Part shown: piece by piece, positions 1 to 8,859 of the stretch
How positions within the stretch are numbered: the stretch's first letter is position 1
Layout of the letters: each line of letters starts with the position of its first letter
From: Sva-07 sp942492715
Lineage (GTDB): Bacteria > Actinomycetota > Acidimicrobiia > Acidimicrobiales > Ilumatobacteraceae
Length of the DNA: 64,000 bases
NCBI GenBank assembly: GCA_942492715.1
Contig: CALOFW010000017.1
Location: 124,001-188,000 of the forward strand
Reading direction: 5' to 3'
Made by a program: the position numbers and the translations under genes
The notes under the pieces: generated by a model
Databases searched by the model: none
What the model was told of the DNA's origin: nothing
Seen by the model: the letters and a program-made list of their open reading frames with translations, nothing else

Positions 1-1
1 A

Positions 2-3000
2 GGCGGCTATGCGAACCGCGCGCTGGCAACGCTCGCGCCCGACGCCGACGATGTGCCGGATCTCCTGTTGCTGGCGTGCGAGGCGTTCCTGTCGTCGGGT
101 GACGTCGGCAACGGGCGCGCGCTGGTGAAGCAGCTCGGCGACCACGCCGTCGGCGACGACCGCCTGGAGGCCTGGACCACCTGCTTCGAGGCACAACTCT
201 CGGTCCTCACCGAGCCGGAGAGCCTGCGCGAGGCGTCGGATCGCGCCGCCGACGCGGCCGCGCAACTGCAGCATCTCGGCGACCAGGCCGGCGTGGCGAA
301 GGCCCGCATCATCCGAGGGGGCGCGCTGGCCCGGCTCGGCCAGGTCGGCGCCGCCGAGGGCGAACTCGACCTGGCGCTCACCGCCGCCCGGGCGGCGCAC
401 GACCGCCGGCGCGTCACCGCCGTGCTGAGTGCCGCCCCGGTCGCTGCGCTGTGGGGTCCGTCGCCGGTTCCACGGGCCGGTGGACGCTGCCTCGATGTCG
501 TGCGCCTGTCACGGATCACGGCCGACTCGCCCGAGGTCGAAGCCACCTCGGTCCGCTGTCAGGCCGTGCTCGAAGCGTTGCGCGGACGATTCGACACCGC
601 GCGCTCCCTCCTGGCCACCGCGCGGGCGACGACCGAGAAGATCGGCCTCCGCCAGGGTCTGCTGGAGACCCGCTACTTCGCGGGGATCGTCGAGCTGCTG
701 GCCGGCGACGCGGCCGCCGCCGAGCCGCACCTCCGCCGCGCCTACGGCGGGCTCGGCCAGTTGGGTATCGGCGCCGACGCCGGCCAGGCCGCGGCGTACC
801 TCGCCCGAGCCCTGCTGCTGCAGGGCCGCCTCGACGAGGCCGACGAGCTCGCCGCCGACAGCGACGCGCTCGCCGGGCAGAACCTCCAGACGGCGATCGC
901 CGCCCGTTCAGCGCAGGCCGAGATCCTCGCGGTGCGCGGCGAGACCGTCGAAGCACTCGTGCTCGCCGAGGAGGCCGTCCGGCTCGCCGCCGACACCGAC
1001 ATCGTCCTCGACCACGCCAACGCACTCGCGACCCTCGCCCGGGTGCGTGCCGCACACGGCGACCGCGAAGGCGCCCAACGAGCTGCCACCTCAGCGAACG
1101 ACCTGTTCACCCTGAAGGGTGCGACCGTGCTCGTCGATTCGACACGGTTGGTGGTCGACGGACCCGCCGACACAGCCCCCGCCGACGAAGCCGCCGAGCC
1201 CGAACCACCGGCATCGGCGAACCGGTCGGACGCGGTGGCGGACGAGGCCTGGAACCGCGCCCACCGATGGTCGCTCGAGAACCTGGCAGACCTGGCGACC
1301 GGCGACCCCGACAGGATGACACCGAGGTTCCACGAGCACGTGACCCTCATCGACCACCGCTCGCTGGTGCAGCATCGCGTCGTCGGCCGCGATGCCCTCC
1401 TCGACAGCCTCGGCATCGGAGTGGGCCTCTTCGGCGGGCACTTCGACATCACGTCGACACCGGTTGCCGTGCGGGGCGATCTCCATCTGCTCCGGCGGGT
1501 TCAGTGGAGGAGCACTGAGGCCGGCAATGACTCGCTGATCGAGATCCTCGAGGTGCATGAGAACACCGAGGACGGACAGCTCATTCGCATCTCGTATCGC
1601 GAACCATCCGACCTCGCTGGTGCCCTCGCCGAACTCGACGAGTGGTTCTTCGAGTCGACCGATCCACGAGACCATCTCGAGGCCTACAGCGCCGCGACCT
1701 CGGATCGCACGATCACCGCACGGAACAGTGTCGCGGGGCTTCGCTCGTTCCACCGTGACATCGTCCTGCGAGACCATCGCGCCATCGGTTGGGGGACGCT
1801 GACCGGACGCGAAGCGGCGCGGGAACGGGTCGAGTCGTGGTCGGTGATGCCGGACGGCTTCATGGCGTACACCTCTCGGATTCACCGGAGCGATCGGCTG
1901 TGGGCGCTCCAGGAGTCACGATTCCGCGTCGACGGCAGCCAGGGCGACGAGAGCGAGAGCGGATTCCTCGCGGTGGTTCGGCTCGAACCCGGCACCGGAC
2001 TGGTCACCAACTGGGAGCAGTTCGAACTCGACGACGTCGCTGCGGCGGTCCGGCGCTTCGACGAGCTGGTCGCCGACGACCTCCAGACCCGTTTCAACGC
2101 CTGCGTGCAGAGCACGGCGATCATCTCCTACATCGCCCACCACCGAGCGGTCGACCACGTCGGCCGACTGCTCGCCGACGACTTCGTCGCCGATGGCGTC
2201 GACCTCGACGGGGTGTCACGAGACGACATCACCAACGGGCGCGTGACGCCGGAGTCGATCGGGTTCGGTGTCGAGTACCGCACGGTCGTGTCGGTGATCG
2301 GTGAGCGGCTGGCGATGTTGTTCGTCGAGGTCGAGAGCGGCGAGCGCCACTGGTCGGTCGAGGAGACCGACGAACACGGCCGTCTCGCCCGAATCCGCCA
2401 CTTCCCTGCCGACGCCCTCGTCGAGGCGACCAATCATCTCGAGGAGCGGTGGCAGGCGACCGAACACGCACCGCCAGCGGTCGTCACCATGAACGAGTGG
2501 GAGATCACGGCCCGCAGGCGACAGCCCGACCTGATGGCTGACCTGTTGGCCGAGGGGTTCGAGCTGGTCGACCATCGACCACTGGGACTCGGTGTGCTCG
2601 ACCGAGCGGCGATGCTCGAGTTCAACGCCCGCGCGGACGACGACGACCTCGGCGAGCTGATCCCGGTCCAGCTCCACGCTGCCTCGGATCGGGTCGTGGT
2701 CGTCGAGTCGGCCGTGATCGCCCCGAGCGACTCCGACGAGTTGTGGGAAGCGATCGTCAACACCACCGTGTTCGTCGCCCGTGACGGCCTGGTCGAGCGG
2801 ATCGAACTGTTCGACGAGGGCGACCTCGACGGTGCGATGGCCCGCGCCGCGGAGATCGATCCCGAGGGCTTCACGACGGTATGTCTGCCGGTGCAACGGG
2901 ACGACGACCACGAGCCGTGGAACGAAGCCGACCGCCTGCACCGTCAGCTCACACGTGCACTGGAAGCCGGTGACGTCAGGGGGTGGCGGCAGCTGATGGC

Positions 3001-6000
3001 CGACGACGTCCACGTGCAGGATCGGCGAGCGCTGCTCGGCCACGAGTTGAGCGGCGTGCCCGGTGTCGAGACGTTCTACGACGATTGGCAGGGTGGACCT
3101 CACCGCTGCGCCGTGACCACGATCGCCAGCCGAGGCGACGACCTCGTGCTGCTGGACATGCGCTGGACCCCCGCCGACGACCCCGACGGGCCGGCACTGG
3201 AGCACCTCCAGATCTGCCGGTGGGACTCTGGCCGACTCGTCGAGGCGGTCACGTTCGATCCTGGCGATCTCGAATCGGCGATCGACGAACTCGACGAGCG
3301 CTACCTCGACTCGATCCGGGTCGTCGACGACCCGATGAGCCTCACGTTGGCGATTGCCAACCGCGCGAGCACACGCCGCGACGTCGAACAGATGGCTGCC
3401 GCGTTCGACCGTTCGATCGCAATGGTCGATCATCGAGGTATCGGGTGGCCGTCCACGGTGGGCCGGGAAGCGACGAGTGAGCGGCTTGCGTCTTTGGTCG
3501 GGTTGCCGGTCGGCTACCTGGCGTACACGTCACGAACACTGGCCTCCGGCACCGTCTCATCGATCACGGAACAGCGGATGCGGGTGGTCGGCAACGAGGG
3601 TGGCGTGCAGGAGAGCGTGTTCGTGTCGGCCTCCGTCAGGGACCCAGCGACATCGCTGATGATCCGCAACGAGCAGTTCGAGATGGCTGATCTCGACGCT
3701 GCACTCGCCCGGTACGACGAGATCCTTGCCGACCACGCAGACCCCGTTGACAACGACGCCGTCACCGCCGGCAGCCTGGCCAACTACTGCGTTCGGATCG
3801 GCGGATTCGACCACCTCCACCGGGTCGTCGCCGACGACTTCGTCGCCGTGGGCGTCGGTAGCGGCCAGCAGACGGTCACACTCGACGACCTGAGCAGCGG
3901 TCGGGTCGATCCGATCAGCGTCGGTTACGGCGTCGAGTACCGCCACGTGATCTCGGTCGTCGGTGACCGTTTGGCGCTGTTGCTCGTCGACACCGACTCG
4001 GGGCGACGCTGGTCCGTCGAGGAACTCGATGAGTCCGGACGCCTTCGGTCGGTGAGGCACTTCCCCATCGGCGACCTCCGTGCCGCCAACGCTCACTTCT
4101 CGGACCGCTGGAAGCAGCTCGAACCGGTCACCAGCGCGGTCGAGCTGCTCAACCGCTGGTTGCAGGCCCACTTCGAGCGAGACAGCGCAACGGCGGCCGA
4201 GATCCTCGCCGACGACTTCACGTTCGTCGATCATCGGATGTTGGGCTTCGGCACGGTCGGCAAGGCCGAACTGGTCGGCGCCACGGCGGGTGGCTTCGAT
4301 CGCGGGCTCGGTGCCCTCACCCCCCTGCAACGCTCGACCTGGGTTTCGAGCGCGGCGCGGGTGAGTCGGTTCTCCGAGCGGGTCGTCGTTGCCACTGCAC
4401 TGACCATCGCCACCAGCGACGACGGCGACCTGCTGGAGGCGAATCCCTCCGTGAGCGTCACCGAGATCCGCGACGGGCAGATCGTCCGCTTCGAGTTGTT
4501 CCCCGACGACCGGAACGACCTGGCGATGGCTCGAGCCAGCGAACTCGATCCGGAGGGGTTCGGTGCTGATCCGGCACGCGACTCAACCGACGCTCACCTG
4601 GCGTGGAACCGGGCCGACCGACTCGCCCGGTTGACGGTCCAGCGCGCTGCTGCGAGCCAGCTCGAAGAACTCGCCGAGCTTTTCGACGAGAGCTTTCAGG
4701 CCGATGACCGTCGGACCTTCCTGGCGACCCATTACGAGAACACCGACGAGTTCATGGCGGGCGCCAAGGTCGTTGCCGAGCAGACACCTGGCGTGTCCAC
4801 TCGGACCGAGACGATCGCCACACGAGGCGACGACCTGGTGTTGATGCTCACGTCGTGGACCGACGACGAAGCCCCGGGCGGGGCGTTGATCGAACGGTTG
4901 TCGATCACGCAGTGGAACGACAGCGACCGTCTCGTACGGCTCGTGTACTTCGACCCTGGCGACCTGCGCGGCGCCCTCGACGAACTCGACCGGATGTTCC
5001 TCGCCACCCTCGACCCGATCACCGCCGGCGAGTACCGCAACACCTTCCGCTTCTTGAACCATCTCAGCGACGGCGAGCTCGAACCGGTGATGGCAGTCGA
5101 GCACAGTGACGTCCGGATGGTCGACCATCGACCGCTCGGGTGGGGAGCGGAGCAGGACCGCGACGAGCTGCGCGAACGGTTCCGAACACTGACGGAGTCG
5201 GACAACTCGATCACCGAGTTCGTACGACGGTTCCACCACCGGTCGCCACACGTGATCTGCATCGCCATCCGGATCGTCAACGAGTCGCCCGAGGGCGCGA
5301 GCTTCGTGGACGACCACATCGTCGTGTCGAAGATGGACCGGGAAACCGGGTTCGGGATACGGATGGATCAGTTCGCCGACGAACAGCTCGACGAGGCGAT
5401 GGCCTTCGTCGACGCAACGACGGCCGAGATCGACGCCGAGGTTCCTCGGGCGAACCGTGCGGTCAGGGCCGGTGCCGTCGCCAACCTCGCCGCCACGGAC
5501 GGCAATCTCGACGACCTGCTGGCGATCCTTGCCGGCGACTTCAGCGCCGAACTCGCCGACGGACGGACCGTGACCGTCGACGACATTCGGTCGGGCCGGG
5601 TCGCCCCGACCGAGATCGGCTTCGGCGTCACCGACCGCCGGACCGAGGACGCGTTCGTCGACCGGATCGCCCTGCTGTCGGTGGTGCTGCCCGACGCCAC
5701 CCGGGTGTGGTCGATCGAGTACCTCGACCCCACGGGTCGGATCGCCGGAGTCGTCCAGTTCCCGAGCCACCAACCGATGGTCGCGCAGCGCGAGTACCTC
5801 GTCCGCGCCCGCCATCTCGCCGACGACGGCCCGCTCCCGACCCTCATCACGTTCATGATCGCTGCGCAGGATCGCGACCGTGACGCCATCCGCGACGTGC
5901 TGGCGCCGGACTTCTCGTTCACCGACCACCGTGAGCTCGGCTTCGGGCGAGCCGACCGTGAGGCCTACGTCGACCTGCAGGCCACGCCGCCGTCGGACGA

Positions 6001-8401
6001 CCCGAGCCTGACGACCGCACTCCGCATCTCGCAAGTCGAGGTGTTGACGGATCGCCTGTCCGTGGGCCGGTTCAAGCGCGTGTATCTCACTCCGACGGGC
6101 GAGTCCTGGGAAGCAGCACGCGGGATCAGCGTCAACCTGATCCGCGACGGAGCCCAACAGGTCGCCGAACTCTTCGACGACGACCAGCTCGATGCCGCGC
6201 TGGCACGTGCCGCCGAACTCGATCCCGACGGCTTCCGCCATGGCGGCTCGCTGGTGTCCGAGGACGACCACGAGCCGTGGAACCGAGCCGACCGCCTCAA
6301 CCGGATCGCCTGCGGGCACGCGTTCACCGGCCGCTTCGACGAGTGGGCGGCGATGTTCGCCGACGACTACAGCGGCGAGCAGCGGCGCCGCCTCCTCGGG
6401 CAGGACTTCACCACGAAACAGGACCTCGTGGCGGCCAACCGGGCGATGATGGAGGCCTCCCCGACACTGGTCGCCGAGATCGAGACGCTCGCCACACGGG
6501 GCGACCATCTCGTCCTCACGCACCTCTGCGTCACGCCCGCCGACGACCCCGGCGGTTCGATGATCGACGTCCTCGACCTCACCCACTGGAACGACGAGGA
6601 CCAGTGCATCAGCACCGTCACGTTCGACGCCGACGACATCGTCGCCGCCATCGACGAGCTCGACCGTCGCTACCTCCCCGAGTGCGATCCCGTCCTCCGG
6701 CTCCGGCTCGAGTGGACCCGGCGCATCGACGAAGCGATCCGCGACCGCGACCTCGACGCGCTGGTCGCCAGCGTCCACCCCGACCTCGAGTGGATCGACC
6801 ACCGGCCACTCGGATGGGGTCTCGTCTCCGGCCAGGACGGCTACCGAGACCGCCTGAGCACCCTGACCAGCATCGACGGTGCACTCGTCAGGTACATGCG
6901 GAGGGCAGTTGGCATCTCTCCGACCGGGACAGTGATCGAATGTCGGTCGCAGGTGACGTCACCGCAGGGGTCGGTGTCGATCGACGATCACCTTCTCGTG
7001 GGCATGTTCGACGCCGGGTCGGGTCTGTCGTTGCGGATCGAACAGTTCGACCGCGAGGACGAACGCTCCGCTGTGGAACGAGGCGGGGAGCTCGCTCCGG
7101 TCGACATGACGGCAGCCGTCGCCGTGGTCGGCCATGCGAACGCAGCATCGAGGATGGACGTCGACGATTTCCGTACGTTCCTCGCCGACGGCTTTTCTGC
7201 GGTCGGACCCAGACCCGACCGGGCGACCATGACCATCGCTGACCTGCGTGCGGGTGCGGTCTCACCCTCGGATCTCGGCTTCGGTGGCCACGACCGCGAA
7301 GTGATCGCCGTGCGGGGGCAATGCCTGGTGCTCGTCCGCGTCCAGCCGGTCGACTCGTCCGGCATCGTCCACCACTGGTCGCTCCTGGAGATCGACGACG
7401 ACCATCGAATCGTCCGGCTCCGGATGTTCGGCGCCGACCAGTTGCGCGATGCGGTCGGGGCGCTCGAGGCACGAGCACTCGAACTCGCCGATGCCTCAGC
7501 GCCCCCGAGCGCGATCTCGCGTTGGAACGATGCCCATCGCCGGGTCGACGCCGGTGCGTTGGCGTCGCTCACCGCGGACGACTTCGTCTTCGTCGACCAT
7601 CGACCACGCGGCTACGAGCACATGGGCAAGGAAGGCGCCCTGGACCTTTTCCGGGCGGGAATCGACGACGACGCGCTCGGCGGCGTTGCGGTCCACGGCA
7701 GGGTCCACACCGCTGGTGACTCCTGCTGGGTGGCGGACGGGGCGCTCTGGATGTCCCGAGACGACGACTACTGGATCGGCAATCCGTTCGTCGCCGTCAT
7801 GGCGTGCCGCAACGGCGTCGTGAACCGGATCGAGTTCTTCGGCGAGGACGACCTCGACGAGGCGCTCGCCCTGGCAGCCCGTCTCGAAGCCGCGTTCGCC
7901 GACTCGGGCCAGCCCGAACGGCCCTCCGGCTGGTTCTCCGACGGGACGATCGACCCGGTCTGGCTGGCGGAGCGGAGCGACGTCGAGGTCCAGTCGGCCG
8001 ACCTGATGCTCCGCTTCGTAGACGCGGTCGCCGTCGCCGACGCCGACGCACTCGACGCTCTCCTCCACCCCGACTTCTCGACCGACGACCATCGCCCGGT
8101 TGGCTGGGGACCGCGGTCACGCGAGACCTTCCTCGACGCCGTGCGCCAGCGCCCGACAACGCTCGGGACGGGGGTCGCGCACGGTGAGATCCTGCTCCAA
8201 CTCGGGCCGGTCGGCCTGTGCCGCTACGAGCTGACCACGGCCACGCCCGACTCGGGAGGCGAGATCTCCGAGGCCGGCCTCGGCGTGATGGTCGTCGACG
8301 ACGGTCGGGCCCGCCGGATGGAGCTCTTCGGCGAGGCGGATCTCGAAGCGGCGGTCGTCCGCACCCGCGAACTCGCCGAGCTTCACCCACCGACGATCTG
8401 A
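2..8401 (+). CDS. Giant TPR protein with tandem NTF2/SnoaL-like modules (5' end outside window)
   Basis: The reading frame is open from base 2, so the start lies upstream. The visible part is about 2800 residues. Up to about base 1140 it is alpha-helical TPR sequence of the kind that follows the AAA/NACHT ATPase in actinobacterial cyclase/LuxR/SARP-type regulators. From base 1241 to the TGA at 8399 it is a chain of 17 modules of about 120-150 residues, each resembling an NTF2/SnoaL-like cone fold. The modules are recognised by a recurring D-H-R or D-D-R-R motif followed by GWG, GFG or LLG, and by a closing F-x-x-D/G-D-L-x-x-A helix. They follow a fixed D-A-B-C order repeated four times, plus one final module. 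Single NTF2-like domains at the end of such regulators are known; this number is not usual. The function is unknown; ligand binding or a scaffold of cone-fold pockets is inference. An ATPase or cyclase head upstream is expected but not seen. Confidence 0.85.
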   Translation, partial: GGYANRALATLAPDADDVPDLLLLACEAFLSSGDVGNGRALVKQLGDHAVGDDRLEAWTTCFEAQLSVLTEPESLREASDRAADAAAQLQHLGDQAGVAKARIIRGGALARLGQVGAAEGELDLALTAARAAHDRRRVTAVLSAAPVAALWGPSPVPRAGGRCLDVVRLSRITADSPEVEATSVRCQAVLEALRGRFDTARSLLATARATTEKIGLRQGLLETRYFAGIVELLAGDAAAAEPHLRRAYGGLGQLGIGADAGQAAAYLARALLLQGRLDEADELAADSDALAGQNLQTAIAARSAQAEILAVRGETVEALVLAEEAVRLAADTDIVLDHANALATLARVRAAHGDREGAQRAATSANDLFTLKGATVLVDSTRLVVDGPADTAPADEAAEPEPPASANRSDAVADEAWNRAHRWSLENLADLATGDPDRMTPRFHEHVTLIDHRSLVQHRVVGRDALLDSLGIGVGLFGGHFDITSTPVAVRGDLHLLRRVQWRSTEAGNDSLIEILEVHENTEDGQLIRISYREPSDLAGALAELDEWFFESTDPRDHLEAYSAATSDRTITARNSVAGLRSFHRDIVLRDHRAIGWGTLTGREAARERVESWSVMPDGFMAYTSRIHRSDRLWALQESRFRVDGSQGDESESGFLAVVRLEPGTGLVTNWEQFELDDVAAAVRRFDELVADDLQTRFNACVQSTAIISYIAHHRAVDHVGRLLADDFVADGVDLDGVSRDDITNGRVTPESIGFGVEYRTVVSVIGERLAMLFVEVESGERHWSVEETDEHGRLARIRHFPADALVEATNHLEERWQATEHAPPAVVTMNEWEITARRRQPDLMADLLAEGFELVDHRPLGLGVLDRAAMLEFNARADDDDLGELIPVQLHAASDRVVVVESAVIAPSDSDELWEAIVNTTVFVARDGLVERIELFDEGDLDGAMARAAEIDPEGFTTVCLPVQRDDDHEPWNEADRLHRQLTRALEAGDVRGWRQLMADDVHVQDRRALLGHELSGVPGVETFYDDWQGGPHRCAVTTIASRGDDLVLLDMRWTPADDPDGPALEHLQICRWDSGRLVEAVTFDPGDLESAIDELDERYLDSIRVVDDPMSLTLAIANRASTRRDVEQMAAAFDRSIAMVDHRGIGWPSTVGREATSERLASLVGLPVGYLAYTSRTLASGTVSSITEQRMRVVGNEGGVQESVFVSASVRDPATSLMIRNEQFEMADLDAALARYDEILADHADPVDNDAVTAGSLANYCVRIGGFDHLHRVVADDFVAVGVGSGQQTVTLDDLSSGRVDPISVGYGVEYRHVISVVGDRLALLLVDTDSGRRWSVEELDESGRLRSVRHFPIGDLRAANAHFSDRWKQLEPVTSAVELLNRWLQAHFERDSATAAEILADDFTFVDHRMLGFGTVGKAELVGATAGGFDRGLGALTPLQRSTWVSSAARVSRFSERVVVATALTIATSDDGDLLEANPSVSVTEIRDGQIVRFELFPDDRNDLAMARASELDPEGFGADPARDSTDAHLAWNRADRLARLTVQRAAASQLEELAELFDESFQADDRRTFLATHYENTDEFMAGAKVVAEQTPGVSTRTETIATRGDDLVLMLTSWTDDEAPGGALIERLSITQWNDSDRLVRLVYFDPGDLRGALDELDRMFLATLDPITAGEYRNTFRFLNHLSDGELEPVMAVEHSDVRMVDHRPLGWGAEQDRDELRERFRTLTESDNSITEFVRRFHHRSPHVICIAIRIVNESPEGASFVDDHIVVSKMDRETGFGIRMDQFADEQLDEAMAFVDATTAEIDAEVPRANRAVRAGAVANLAATDGNLDDLLAILAGDFSAELADGRTVTVDDIRSGRVAPTEIGFGVTDRRTEDAFVDRIALLSVVLPDATRVWSIEYLDPTGRIAGVVQFPSHQPMVAQREYLVRARHLADDGPLPTLITFMIAAQDRDRDAIRDVLAPDFSFTDHRELGFGRADREAYVDLQATPPSDDPSLTTALRISQVEVLTDRLSVGRFKRVYLTPTGESWEAARGISVNLIRDGAQQVAELFDDDQLDAALARAAELDPDGFRHGGSLVSEDDHEPWNRADRLNRIACGHAFTGRFDEWAAMFADDYSGEQRRRLLGQDFTTKQDLVAANRAMMEASPTLVAEIETLATRGDHLVLTHLCVTPADDPGGSMIDVLDLTHWNDEDQCISTVTFDADDIVAAIDELDRRYLPECDPVLRLRLEWTRRIDEAIRDRDLDALVASVHPDLEWIDHRPLGWGLVSGQDGYRDRLSTLTSIDGALVRYMRRAVGISPTGTVIECRSQVTSPQGSVSIDDHLLVGMFDAGSGLSLRIEQFDREDERSAVERGGELAPVDMTAAVAVVGHANAASRMDVDDFRTFLADGFSAVGPRPDRATMTIADLRAGAVSPSDLGFGGHDREVIAVRGQCLVLVRVQPVDSSGIVHHWSLLEIDDDHRIVRLRMFGADQLRDAVGALEARALELADASAPPSAISRWNDAHRRVDAGALASLTADDFVFVDHRPRGYEHMGKEGALDLFRAGIDDDALGGVAVHGRVHTAGDSCWVADGALWMSRDDDYWIGNPFVAVMACRNGVVNRIEFFGEDDLDEALALAARLEAAFADSGQPERPSGWFSDGTIDPVWLAERSDVEVQSADLMLRFVDAVAVADADALDALLHPDFSTDDHRPVGWGPRSRETFLDAVRQRPTTLGTGVAHGEILLQLGPVGLCRYELTTATPDSGGEISEAGLGVMVVDDGRARRMELFGEADLEAAVVRTRELAELHPPTI
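1241..2899 (+). repeat. Super-repeat unit 1 (modules D0-A1-B1-C1)
   Basis: This unit opens with DEAWNRAH at base 1241. Module markers follow: LIDHRSL (about 1349), LRDHRAIGWG (about 1770), a DDITNGRV...IGFGVEYR block (about 2224-2280), and LVDHRPLGLG (about 2568). It is 1659 bases long. The D0 copy has the most divergent DHR motif of the set. Confidence 0.8.
2900..4588 (+). repeat. Super-repeat unit 2 (modules D1-A2-B2-C2)
   Basis: This unit opens with DDHEPWNEADRL at base 2900. The same module order follows: VQDRRALLG (about 3016), MVDHRGIGW (about 3424), DDLSSGRV...VGYGVEYR (about 3886-3942), and FVDHRMLGFG (about 4227). It is 1689 bases long. Confidence 0.85.
4589..6262 (+). repeat. Super-repeat unit 3 (modules D2-A3-B3-C3)
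   Basis: This unit opens with DAHLAWNRADRL at base 4589. It contains QADDRRTFL (about 4699), MVDHRPLGWG (about 5119), DDIRSGRV...IGFGVTDR (about 5578-5638) and FTDHRELGFG (about 5920). It is 1674 bases long. Confidence 0.85.
6263..8398 (+). repeat. Super-repeat unit 4 (D3-A4-B4-C4) plus a terminal hybrid module
   Basis: This unit opens with DDHEPWNRADRL at base 6263. It contains GEQRRRLLG (about 6376), WIDHRPLGWG (about 6793), ADLRAGAV...LGFGGHDR (about 7243-7292) and FVDHRPRGY (about 7594). The next opening motif is missing. The last module instead carries an A-type DDHRPVGWG (about 8088) with a C-type ending (MELFGEADLEAAV), as if A and C modules had been joined. Confidence 0.8.
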
Positions 8402-8418
8402 CCGACAGCTGCGGACGG

Positions 8419-8447
8419 GGCGCTCGCCTCCGGGTCAGGCGAACGCC
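8419..8447. terminator. Possible bidirectional terminator between convergent genes
   Basis: The arms GGCGCTCGCCT (8419-8429) and AGGCGAACGCC (8437-8447) pair over 11 bp with one mismatch around a 7-nt loop. The hairpin starts 17 nt after the giant gene's stop and overlaps the 3' end of the convergent small NTF2 gene. No T-tract is present. Confidence 0.4.
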
Positions 8448-8800
8448 GCTCCGGCGGTGCTGTCGATGTACTCGTCGATCCGGGTGATCCGGTCGCCTGA
8501 CACCCTTGCCACGATGCAGGCCGGCAGATCGGCCGTACGCCCGTCGGGCAGCACGACGTGGAGGTCGTGCTGCTGCACGAACCCACCGTCGATCTCGTAC
8601 CGGCGAACCGACCGGTACTCACGGCTCGTCGTGTTGCGCACCAGCCAGTCGAGCACGCGGAGGTTCTGCTCCTTGGTCTGCTCGATCCCGTCGTTGCTGT
8701 GCCACACGACGATGTCGTCGGCATAGATCGCGGCGACCGCTGCTGCGTCACCCACCTCGATCGCAGCGAAGATCCGGTCGGCGACGTCGACAGCTGACAT
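8435..8800 (-). CDS. Small NTF2/SnoaL-like protein
   Basis: This is a 121-residue stand-alone cone-fold protein. It begins with the typical helix (VADRIFAAIEVGDAAAV), then the YADDIVVWH strand and a closing strand ending ITRIDEYIDSTAGAAFA. The family covers polyketide cyclases, ketosteroid isomerases and ligand-binding proteins; the substrate cannot be told from sequence. The ATG at 8800 is chosen because a TACGTT hexamer (8807-8812, minus strand) lies exactly 6 nt upstream, suggesting a leaderless transcript; a TTG at 8824 is also in frame. It is convergent with the giant NTF2-repeat gene. A paralogue sits in the same relation to the cyclase/TPR gene (41146-41514). Confidence 0.85.
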   Translation of the reverse strand: MSAVDVADRIFAAIEVGDAAAVAAIYADDIVVWHSNDGIEQTKEQNLRVLDWLVRNTTSREYRSVRRYEIDGGFVQQHDLHVVLPDGRTADLPACIVARVSGDRITRIDEYIDSTAGAAFA

Positions 8801-8806
8801 CGCCAC

Positions 8807-8812
8807 AACGTA
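8807..8812 (-). promoter_or_regulatory. -10 element (TACGTT) of the small NTF2 gene
   Basis: TACGTT on the minus strand lies 6 nt before the ATG at 8800, in the leaderless arrangement seen across the window. Confidence 0.5.
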
Positions 8813-8828
8813 GCCCGGAGGCAACGTG

Positions 8829-8857
8829 GGACATCTGGGGTCTGACCCCAGATGTCC
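8829..8857. repeat. Perfect 14-bp palindrome (hairpin, possible terminator or REP-like unit)
   Basis: The arms GGACATCTGGGGTC (8829-8842) and GACCCCAGATGTCC (8844-8857) are perfect inverted copies around a single T. The palindrome begins 2 nt past the stop of the beta-lactamase-like gene (minus strand), where a terminator is expected, and lies upstream of the NTF2 gene's -10 element. It occurs once in the window. The GGGGTC-n-GACCCC core resembles intergenic palindromes seen in other bacterial genomes, so it may belong to a dispersed family. Confidence 0.6.
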
Positions 8858-8859
8858 AG

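Noticed and set aside
4583..6802. A 739-codon open frame on the minus strand, opposite the giant NTF2-repeat gene
   Set aside because: It mirrors the codon structure of the repeat gene on the + strand, has no recognisable domain, and exists only because high GC leaves few stops antisense.
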